Below the pieces are notes generated by a model that did not search any database, was not told the DNA's origin, and worked only from the letters and a program-made list of their open reading frames with translations. DNA of 12,900 nucleotides from an uncultured Bacilli bacterium (lineage in GTDB: Bacteria > Bacillota_I > Bacilli_A > RF39 > UBA660), in contig CALVVD010000014.1 of NCBI GenBank assembly GCA_944363745.1, positions 1 through 12,900 on the forward strand, written 5' to 3'. Position 1 is the first letter of the stretch; each line of letters starts with the position of its first letter. The position numbers and the translations under genes were made by a program. This document shows, piece after piece, positions 1 through 7,100 of the stretch.

Positions 1-426
1 TATACAGTAATACTTGATTATGCTCATACTACTGATGCTTTAGATAATATATTAACATTTCTAAATATGGTTAAAGAATCTAGAATAATTACTGTTACTG
101 GTAGTGCAGGAGGAAGAGAAAGATCTAAAAGACCTAGTATGGGTAAAGTAGTATTAGAAAAGTCAGATTATGTAATATTTACAATGGATGATCCGAGATT
201 CGAAGATCCTAAGCAAATTATAGATGATTTAATAGGAGATTCTAAAAATACTAATTATGAGAGAATTATAGATAGAAAAGAAGCGATATATAAAGCTTTA
301 GATATAGCAGAAGATAAAGATATTATTTTAATTGCAGGTAAAGGTAGAGATGATTATATGGCTGTTGATGATAAGTATCTTCCTTACTGTGATTATGATG
401 TAATTAAGAGTTATTATGAACAGTAG
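1..426 (+). CDS. murE: UDP-N-acetylmuramyl-tripeptide synthetase MurE, C-terminal part (5' truncated)
   Basis: The reading frame is open from base 1, so the gene begins outside the window; 141 codons remain. MurE is the cytoplasmic ATP-dependent ligase that adds the third amino acid (meso-diaminopimelate or L-lysine) to UDP-MurNAc-L-Ala-D-Glu. The fragment starts at the linker into the C-terminal ligase domain, DYAHTTDAL (usual form DYAHTPDAL). It then shows the VTGSAGGRERSKRPSMG segment, which matches the family's GCGGDRDRGKRPxMG, the DDPRFEDP loop that contacts the incoming amino acid, a DRKEAI segment and the terminal IAGKGRDDY motif. The family's usual forms are DNPR for DAP enzymes and DNPA for Lys enzymes; here Asn is replaced by Asp while Arg is kept, and GKGHE/GKGAD is GKGRD. 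The added residue therefore cannot be called with certainty, although the retained Arg leans toward DAP. Family assignment is firm. Confidence 0.93.
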   Translation, partial: YTVILDYAHTTDALDNILTFLNMVKESRIITVTGSAGGRERSKRPSMGKVVLEKSDYVIFTMDDPRFEDPKQIIDDLIGDSKNTNYERIIDRKEAIYKALDIAEDKDIILIAGKGRDDYMAVDDKYLPYCDYDVIKSYYEQ

Positions 427-452
427 TTTACACTTTAATTTTTGTCAAATGG

Positions 453-481
453 TTGTTTTATAAGTGTCTATATGTTAATAT
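453..481 (+). promoter_or_regulatory. Extended -10 promoter for the 3D-domain gene
   Basis: TTGTTT (453-458) lies 17 bases before TAATAT (476-481), and the -10 is preceded by TGT, giving the extended -10 TGTTAATAT. Transcription would start near 488. This lies downstream of the in-frame ATG at 453 and supports the ATG at 510 as the true start. The same extended -10 string occurs at 1694-1702. Confidence 0.5.
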
Positions 482-497
482 AGAATTGAAAATATAT

Positions 498-503
498 GGA
501 GTG
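498..503 (+). promoter_or_regulatory. Ribosome binding site deciding the start at 510
   Basis: GGAGTG sits six bases before ATG 510. The alternatives are worse: ATG 504 immediately abuts this site, and ATG 453 has no Shine-Dalgarno sequence and would lie inside the promoter. Confidence 0.7.
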
Positions 504-509
504 ATGCTT

Positions 510-1178
510 ATGAAAAGAACCATTTATATTATTAATGCAATTTTATTTATGGGATGTTGTTTACTTGTAAGTACAACCACTCCCAATGTAAAAGATATTG
601 ATGTAAATAATAAAATTACTTATGTAAATAGTGACGCAATAAAAAAAGAAGAGGTTATTGAAGTAGCACCTGTTGAAGTTGCTCCTGAAGTAGTAGAAGA
701 ACCTGTAGTAGAAGAGGTAGAAGAAGTTAAAGAAGAGCCTAAAGAAGAAGTAATTATAGGTAAAGATGAAGTTGTTGATGAAGAAAAATTACCTACACCA
801 CCTAAAGAAGAAGTATATATTCCTCCTATTACAGTTGGTTCTACTTTTAATGGTACTATGAGTGGTTATGGCTCAGATGTAGAAGGATCTGGTTATACTT
901 ATTCTGGTTATTATATTAGAGATACTATTTATTATAATGATTCAACTTATGGTGAGCTTAGAATATTAGCAGGGGATAGTTCTATACCTATGGGTACTGT
1001 TATTGAAGTTAGTAATAGTAATGCTGGTAATTTTACAGGAATAGTTTTAGATACAGGTAGAAATATTGGCTTTGGCAGAGTATATGATTTTGATTTATTG
1101 TTTAAGACTAGTAGAGAAGCGATTAATTATGGTGTTAGTCGTAATGCTACTTTTAAAATATTAAGGGTGGGTTATTAA
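510..1178 (+). CDS. Membrane-anchored 3D-domain (RlpA-like barrel) cell-wall protein
   Basis: The protein has 222 residues. Residues 4-22 (IYIINAILFMGCCLLVS) form a signal or membrane segment. A Cys at 16 gives only a poor lipobox, so lipoprotein status is doubtful. Residues ~45-107 are a Val/Glu/Pro-rich acidic spacer made of short EEV/EEP units, likely crossing the wall. Residues ~108-222 resemble the 3D domain named for three Asp residues: AGDSSIPMGTVIEV (D156), VLDTG (D181) and DFDLLF (D195), then EAINYG and a final beta strand. In YocH/YuiC/Sps-type proteins this fold is related to MltA lytic transglycosylases, so peptidoglycan cleavage or remodelling outside the membrane is likely. The usual DTGGAIKGNRID stretch is much altered (DTGRNIGFGRVYDFD), so activity is uncertain. 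It follows murE and overlaps the next gene by one base (TAATG), suggesting coupled translation. Confidence 0.75.
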   Translation: MKRTIYIINAILFMGCCLLVSTTTPNVKDIDVNNKITYVNSDAIKKEEVIEVAPVEVAPEVVEEPVVEEVEEVKEEPKEEVIIGKDEVVDEEKLPTPPKEEVYIPPITVGSTFNGTMSGYGSDVEGSGYTYSGYYIRDTIYYNDSTYGELRILAGDSSIPMGTVIEVSNSNAGNFTGIVLDTGRNIGFGRVYDFDLLFKTSREAINYGVSRNATFKILRVGY

Positions 1179-1669
1179 TGGAGCATTTAATTACTTTGAT
1201 TGCATCTGATGGTTCTATAAAGACTAGTAATGATGAGAATATATCTATAGAAGAAAGAGATACTGATGAGAATAAAGGTCATGATAAGTTATTTAATTCT
1301 GATATTTATTCTAGTGAATGGTGGAGTTTACATGGTGTTTCTTTAAAGAAAGATGAAACTTTTACAGCTTCTATTGATAAAATTGTTTCATTAACTAATA
1401 TAATTGCTATACTTGATATTAGTTATCAAGATAATGATGGTGTTTGTTATAATGCTATTCAAATAATAAGTCCTGATATATCTAAAGTAACTGATTTACA
1501 AAAAGTTAGTTTATCTAGTATTAGTAAAGAGATAGATAAAGATAATTTAGAGTTTAGTATTATTGATTGTATTAGAGATTATGAAAGTTATGATATTGTT
1601 AGTTTTAATACGATTGATGAATATTTTGAGGCATTAGGTATTAATTTGTCTAGTAAAATGCATAAATAA
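1178..1669 (+). CDS. Hypothetical acidic protein, translationally coupled to the 3D-domain gene
   Basis: The protein has 163 residues and I do not recognise it. The ATG at 1178 shares its A with the preceding TAA, and AAGGGTGG (1163-1170) can serve as ribosome binding site. There is no signal peptide or membrane helix, so it is probably cytoplasmic. The composition is acidic and Ser/Ile/Asp-rich. Predicted layout: a polar, disordered-looking N-terminal part (residues ~10-40), a SEWWSLHG segment with a Trp pair, then alternating hydrophobic strands and short helices (for example IIAILDISYQDNDGV and YNAIQIIS) ending with a DEYFEALGI helix. Base composition and codon use look like its neighbours, so it is a genuine resident gene. 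Coupling suggests it acts with the 3D-domain protein, but nothing in the sequence shows how. Confidence 0.75.
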   Translation: MEHLITLIASDGSIKTSNDENISIEERDTDENKGHDKLFNSDIYSSEWWSLHGVSLKKDETFTASIDKIVSLTNIIAILDISYQDNDGVCYNAIQIISPDISKVTDLQKVSLSSISKEIDKDNLEFSIIDCIRDYESYDIVSFNTIDEYFEALGINLSSKMHK

Positions 1670-1671
1670 AA

Positions 1672-1702
1672 TAGACAATAATCAAAGAAAGAATGTTAAT
1701 AT
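1672..1702 (+). promoter_or_regulatory. Candidate promoter for a small RNA upstream of tex
   Basis: A TGTTAATAT extended -10 (1694-1702) is preceded by TAGACA at 1672-1677. The spacer is 19 bases, longer than ideal, so the extended -10 would carry most of the weight. The implied start near 1709 opens the structured stretch that ends at the terminator at 1838-1867. Confidence 0.4.
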
Positions 1703-1707
1703 AAAGT

Positions 1708-1867
1708 AGAAAGAATGCTCAACGCGAATATTTGGAATATGTTTCAATTTGGTTAAACATAAAACTACCTTCTTCTAGTGTTGGTATTAAATCAACACTA
1801 AATCTAAAATAAAATGTTACTATAACATCTGGAGATTGAACTAGGTTAAGAAACTTAGTTCTTTTTT
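1708..1867 (+). ncRNA. Candidate structured small RNA or leader (~160 nt)
   Basis: This non-coding stretch holds several perfect or near-perfect hairpins in a row. TATGTTT/AAACATA is at 1738-1744 with 1755-1761. TAGTGTTG/CAACACTA is at 1776-1783 with 1793-1800. ATGTTA/TAACAT is at 1814-1819 with 1823-1828. The last is the terminator stem at 1838-1861. TAGAAAGAA (1707-1715) can also pair with TTCTTCTA (1770-1777) around a one-base bulge, which would enclose the first hairpin. A promoter-like site lies just upstream and a terminator just downstream, and tex has its own promoter after it, so a free-standing small RNA is more likely than a tex riboswitch. I find no tmRNA, SRP RNA, 6S, RNase P, T-box or common riboswitch motif. 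Helix-forming potential in AT-rich DNA can be accidental; no covariation evidence is available here. Confidence 0.4.
1838..1867 (+). terminator. Rho-independent terminator of the 510-1669 unit or of the small RNA
   Basis: A 10-bp stem, GAACTAGGTT (1838-1847) with AACTTAGTTC (1852-1861), has one G-T wobble and an AAGA loop. It is followed directly by six T (1862-1867). It separates this region from the tex promoter. Confidence 0.85.
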
Positions 1868-1884
1868 ACGTCAAATCTTTCTCT

Positions 1885-1913
1885 TTTACTTTAATCATTT
1901 CCTTATTTATATT
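1885..1913 (+). promoter_or_regulatory. Promoter of tex
   Basis: TTTACT (1885-1890), a 17-base spacer and TATATT (1908-1913) place the transcription start near 1920, about 24 bases before the tex ATG. It lies immediately after the terminator at 1838-1867, so tex is probably expressed independently of the upstream genes. Confidence 0.55.
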
Positions 1914-1943
1914 AAAATAGAGATTGTAGAAAAGAGTGATTAT

Positions 1944-4097
1944 ATGAATGAAGTAATTATTGAAGAAATTAGTAAAGATTTAGATATTAGTAAAAAACAA
2001 GTAATGACTGTTTTAAAACTATTAGAGGAAGGAAATACTATTCCTTTTATTGCAAGATATCGTAAAGAAGCGACTGGAGCTTTAAATGAAGAAGTTATTA
2101 AATCTATTGATGATGTATATCAGTATCAAGTTAATTTAATGAAAAGAAAAGAAGATGTTATTAGATTAATTGATGAGAAAGGATTACTTACTGATGAGTT
2201 AAAAGATTCTATTATGAAGTGTACTAAGCTTGTGGAAGTAGATGATTTATACCGTCCTTATAAAGAGAAGAAAAAGACTAAAGCAACGGATGCTATTAAT
2301 AATGGATTAGAGCCTCTTGCCAAGATTATTATGTCATGTCCAGTTAAAGGAGATATTAATACTATTGCCTCTAAGTACCTTAATGATAAAGTTAAGACTG
2401 TGGAAGATGCTATTACTGGGGCTAAATATATTATCGCTGAATGGATAAGTGACAATGCTTATTATCGTAAATGGATTAGAAGTTATATCTTTAGGGAAGG
2501 GGTAATTGTTAGTAAGTTAAAGAAAAATGCAGAAGATGAAAATAAGACTTATAGTAACTATTATGAGTTTAGTGAAACAGTAAAATACATTAAACCTCAT
2601 CGAATATTGGCGATAAATAGAGGTGAGAAAGAAGGAATCTTGTCCGTTAAATTAGATTATGATACTGAGAGAATTGTTAATTACTTAGAGAATAAAGTAA
2701 TTAAGAATAAAGAGTCTTTTTGTTATGAAATAATTCTTGATGCTATTAACGATAGTCTTAAACGTTTAATACTTCCTAGTGTAGATAGAGAGGTTAGAGC
2801 TGAACTTAAAGAAAAGGGAGAAGAACGTGCTATTGAAAATTTTTCATTTAATGTAGAGAAATTATTACTTACACCACCTTTAAAAGATAAAACTGTATTA
2901 GGTTATGATCCTGCTTTTAGAACAGGATGTAAACTTGCTGTTTTAGATAAAACAGGAAAAGTCTTAGATATTGATGTAATTTATCCAACTGAACCACACA
3001 ATGATATAGAAGGCTCTAAGAAAAAGTTACTTGAACTTATTGATAAATATAATATCGATGTAATCGCTATTGGTAATGGTACTGCTTCTCGTGAAAGTGA
3101 AGCTTTTGTAGCAGAGGCAATTAAAGATGCTAAAAGAGATGTTTCCTATATAATTGTAAGTGAAGCAGGGGCATCAGTATATTCTGCAAGTAAGCTTGCA
3201 ATAGAAGAGTTTCCACAATTAACTGTGGAAAAAAGAAGTGCTGTTAGTATTGGAAGAAGGGTACAAGATGCTTTATCGGAACTTGTTAAAATAGATCCTA
3301 AAAGTATAGGTGTTGGTCTTTATCAACATGATGTACCTGTTAAGAAGTTAGATGAATCTTTAAACTTTGTTGTTAGTAAAGCAGTTAATGGTGTTGGTGT
3401 TAATATTAATACAGCTAGCCCATCTTTACTAAAATATGTATCAGGACTTAATAAAAAAGTAATAGATAATATTATTTCTTTTAGAGAGAGTCATGGCAAA
3501 TTTAAAAATAGAGATGAGATTCATGATGTAAAGGGGGTTACTGATAAAGTTTATGAACAGTCAGTAGGATTCCTTAGAATACTTGATGGAGATAATCCCT
3601 TAGATAAGACTTCAATTCATCCTGAAAGTTATGATAAAACTCTTAAACTCCTTAATTATTTAGGATTTAGTGTTAATGATTTAGGTAGTAGTGAACTTAT
3701 TAATAAACTTAATGATTTAGATGTAGAGAGTCTTAGTAAGACAATCGATATTGATAAATATACTTTAACTGATATTATAGAGTCTTTAGAAAAGCCTATG
3801 AGAGATTTAAGAGATGATTATCCACAACCAATTTTAAGAAGTGATATCTTACATCTAGAAGATTTAAAAATAGGTGATAAACTACAAGGAACAGTACGTA
3901 ATGTAGTCGACTTTGGTCTATTTATAGATATAGGTCTAAAGAATGATGGACTTGCTCATATATCAAAACTAACTCATCAATATATTAAAAATCCTAGTGA
4001 TTTATTTAGTGTTGGAGATATAGTTGATTGTTATGTAGAAGCAATAGATTTAGATAAGAAGAAAGTTAGTTTAACTTTGTTGAAAGATAGTATTTAA
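1944..4097 (+). CDS. tex: Transcription accessory protein Tex (S1 RNA-binding)
   Basis: The 717 residues match the usual Tex length (about 720-780). Tex is a widely conserved cytoplasmic nucleic-acid-binding protein related to eukaryotic Spt6 and linked to transcription. Domains in order: the N-terminal Tex helical region with the family signature IPFIARYRKEATGALNEE near residue 32 and DDLYRPYKEKKKTKA near 100; the YqgF/RuvC-like domain beginning VLGYDPAFRTGCKLAVLD (D322); a helix-hairpin-helix region (residues ~487-546, starting NINTASPSLL); and a C-terminal S1 domain (residues ~643-713, IGDKLQGTV ... VDFGLFIDIG ... DGLAHISKL ... DKKKVSLTL). The start at 1944 has AGAGTG just upstream. The gene has its own promoter and terminator, so it appears monocistronic. 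No truncation or missing domain is seen. Confidence 0.97.
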   Translation: MNEVIIEEISKDLDISKKQVMTVLKLLEEGNTIPFIARYRKEATGALNEEVIKSIDDVYQYQVNLMKRKEDVIRLIDEKGLLTDELKDSIMKCTKLVEVDDLYRPYKEKKKTKATDAINNGLEPLAKIIMSCPVKGDINTIASKYLNDKVKTVEDAITGAKYIIAEWISDNAYYRKWIRSYIFREGVIVSKLKKNAEDENKTYSNYYEFSETVKYIKPHRILAINRGEKEGILSVKLDYDTERIVNYLENKVIKNKESFCYEIILDAINDSLKRLILPSVDREVRAELKEKGEERAIENFSFNVEKLLLTPPLKDKTVLGYDPAFRTGCKLAVLDKTGKVLDIDVIYPTEPHNDIEGSKKKLLELIDKYNIDVIAIGNGTASRESEAFVAEAIKDAKRDVSYIIVSEAGASVYSASKLAIEEFPQLTVEKRSAVSIGRRVQDALSELVKIDPKSIGVGLYQHDVPVKKLDESLNFVVSKAVNGVGVNINTASPSLLKYVSGLNKKVIDNIISFRESHGKFKNRDEIHDVKGVTDKVYEQSVGFLRILDGDNPLDKTSIHPESYDKTLKLLNYLGFSVNDLGSSELINKLNDLDVESLSKTIDIDKYTLTDIIESLEKPMRDLRDDYPQPILRSDILHLEDLKIGDKLQGTVRNVVDFGLFIDIGLKNDGLAHISKLTHQYIKNPSDLFSVGDIVDCYVEAIDLDKKKVSLTLLKDSI

Positions 4098-4111
4098 TTA
4101 CTATCTTTTTT
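4083..4111 (+). terminator. tex terminator overlapping the stop codon
   Basis: AAAGATAGTA (4083-4092) pairs with TACTATCTTT (4099-4108) around a six-base loop that contains the first bases of the TAA stop (4095-4097). The T run extends to 4111. The left arm of the stem is therefore coding sequence. Confidence 0.85.
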
Positions 4112-4121
4112 GTGATATACT
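4093..4121 (+). promoter_or_regulatory. Promoter of the adhesin gene, overlapping the tex terminator
   Basis: TGATATACT (4113-4121) is an extended -10 (TG-A-TATACT). The -35 position at a 17-base spacing falls on TTTAAT (4093-4098), inside the tex terminator loop, and is a weak match. Initiation near 4128 leaves about 15 bases of leader before ATG 4144. Confidence 0.45.
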
Positions 4122-4132
4122 CTTTATAAGAT

Positions 4133-4137
4133 AGGTG
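4133..4137 (+). promoter_or_regulatory. Ribosome binding site deciding the adhesin start at 4144
   Basis: AGGTG is spaced six bases from ATG 4144. The in-frame GTG at 4135 lies inside this site and cannot use it, so 4144 is the better start. Confidence 0.65.
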
Positions 4138-4143
4138 ATAGAT

Positions 4144-7100
4144 ATGATAAGAAAGATTAGTGGTATATTTAAAAAGAGTGAAAGTGATTGGTTGAAGGTT
4201 ACAGTCAGTATCTTTTTTTCAATTATTATGGTTATATTTTTTGGTAAGACAGTAGCAAATTCATATGCTTTATCAGATCTTGATAGTCTAACAACGGGAC
4301 AAGGTGATGTCGTGGCAGATAGAGTTAATCTTTTTCCTGAATTTGCTGATGATGAGCAGATTGCTCTTGTTCCTTTTTATGCTACTGATAATAATGGTGA
4401 AAGATACACAGTATATTGTCTTGAAAAAGATAAAGGATGGATTCCTGGAGAAACAATTACTAGAAATGAAACTCCATTAGATGATGGATATGTTTATATT
4501 TTGCAAAATGGTTATCCAAAAGTAAGTTTAACTGGAAATGATGAGAATGATGAATATTTGACCCAAATAGCAGTATGGTGGTATCAAGATTTAAGTGCTG
4601 GTACTAATAATTTATCTGAAAACCAAAAAAATATTATACAAGCTAGTAAGTATTACAAACATATAGAACCTTTAGTAACTGGGGCACTTAATGCTAAGAA
4701 TAATCCTATTATAATTAATCCAACTTTTAGTATTGATAGTAGTGATTTTAAACTTAGCAGTGATAATCAGTATTTAATAACGGATTCTATTACTATAAGT
4801 TCTAATGTTGATTATGATAGTTATTCTGTTAGTATTGACAATAGTGCTGTAGAAGTACTTGATGGTAATAATAACGTAATAAGTGGTAGTACTATAAATA
4901 GTGGGGATACATTTAGATTAAGGGTGGATTTATCAAAGATTGATAATCCTATTACAGTAAATATAAGTGTTGTAGTTAATTATACTGAGTTTGAAGCTTA
5001 TAGTTATACTCCCTCTAGAGAAGATATGCAACAGTCTGTTGCATCAGTATTAGTTCCTGTTTCTAAACAAAAAACTGTATCTAGTAGTGTATCTATGCCA
5101 ACAGGTAGTTTAACAATTAGAAAAGTAGATAGTGAGAATAATTTGTTGAGTGGTGCAAAGATTGAAGTAATTAGAAAAGCTACTAATAAAAGTGTAGCAA
5201 CATTTGATACGACAACAGATGATTATGTTATAGATAATTTATTACCTGGAGAATATGAGATTAAAGAATTATCAGCACCTAATGGTTATTATATAGATAA
5301 TAAAAGTACTAATGTTGTAATAAGTAGTAGTAATTTAAATGCTACAGGTACTATTACTAATTCTAAATATAATGTAAGAATTAGAAAAGTAGATAGTGAA
5401 ACTAAAGAGTCTGTAAGCGGGGCAGTATTAAATATAGTTAATAGTAGCAATCAAGTAGTTGATACAGTTACAACTACTGATGATTATGTAGATGTTGATA
5501 CTTCTAAGATGAGTGAAGGAACATATAAAGTAGTTGAAGTAAAGGCTCCAGATGGATATTTTGTAAATACAGAAGAGAAAGAATTTACTGTTGATAAAGA
5601 TCATACTAGTATTACTGTTGATTTTGAAGATGAAAAAAATGAAGTTTTAGTAGAGAAAAAAGATGCAGAAACAGGAGATTTAGTCAGTGGGGCAACATTA
5701 AGATTAGTAAGAGTAAGTGATAATAAAGTTATAGATGAATGGACTAGTAATGGAAAAGTTCATAGTATAAAAGGTGTTGTTCCAGGGGAATATAAAGTAG
5801 TTGAAGTAAAGGCTCCTAATGGTTATACTCTTAGTAATAATGAAGTATCTGTTACAATTACAGGAGAAGAGACAGAAGCTAAAAAAGTAACCTTTTATAA
5901 TTCAAACAATCAAGTAGTAATTAATAAAATAGATGAAAATGGTAATCCTTTAAGTGGAGCGAAGTTAAGAATTACTAATAGTAATGGTGATGTGATAGAT
6001 ACATTTACTACGACTAAAGAAGCATATACACTTGATAAGTTAAGTCCTGGTACATATTATGTAGAGGAAATAGAAGCACCTAGTGGTTATCAGTTAAATA
6101 CAGAAAAAGAAAGCTTTACAATAGATGAAAATACTACTAGTGTTCAAGTAACAATGAAAAATGTAAAATCTTATATTTATATAGGAAAAATAGATGGTAC
6201 TACTAATCAGTATATAGCAGGTGCAGAATTAAAATTAAGTAGTGAAGATGGAAGTTATTCTGAAAACTTTACTAGTAGTAATGAACCAATTAAAGTAGAA
6301 GTTCCATATGGTAAATATACTTTAGAAGAAATAAAGGCTCCAGATGGTTATATTAAAACAAATGGAAAGTTAGATATAGATTATAATACTAGTAGTGATA
6401 ATAATTTTGTTTATACAATGTCTAATAGTAGAGGAGGACTAACAATAGAAAAAATAGATAGTGAAACAAAAGAAGCAGTAAGTGGAGCGACTTTAGAATT
6501 AAGAAAAGGTAATGAAGTAGTTAAAACGATAACTACAACAAATAGTCCTACTGTTGTAACAGATTTAGGAGAAGGAACGTATGAGGTAGTAGAAGTTAAT
6601 ACACCTTCTGGTTATATAAAGAGTGATAAAAAATATTCTGTGACAATAGATGCTAATAATCCTAATGCAAGAGTTACAATAGAAAATAAACCAATAATAG
6701 TTAATTTAGGAAAGATAGATGCTGTGACTGGAGAATATATAAGTGGAGCAACAATGAGATTAGAACGTTTAGATGGAGAGATGGAACCTATTATCTTTGT
6801 AAGTAGTAATAGTCCATATCAAGCTAGTAAGTTAGCACCTGGAGTATATAGTTTAGAAGAGATAGAAGCACCTAGTGGATATGTAGGAACAGGATCTAAG
6901 GTAACATTTAGAGTGTTAGAGACAGGAAAAGTACAGACAGTTAATATAAGTAATGATATAACAACAATAAGTGTTAATAATAGAATACTTACAGTAGATA
7001 CTAAGGGTATAGAAGGATATAGGTATAGATTAGAGACAAGAGATGGTAATGTAATAGATGAATTTACAACTACTAAAGATGGTTATACAAGTGATAGTTT

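Noticed and set aside
453..509. Longer start (ATG 453) for the 3D-domain protein
   Set aside because: It has no ribosome binding site, lies within the predicted promoter and would put 19 extra residues before a normal MKR signal segment.
1838..1867. T-box or riboswitch controlling tex
   Set aside because: There is no T-box antiterminator sequence or recognisable aptamer core, and tex has its own promoter downstream of the terminator.
2258..2455. Open frame on the - strand inside tex (65 codons)
   Set aside because: It is fully antisense to a well-conserved part of Tex, has no family resemblance and is best explained as a shadow frame.
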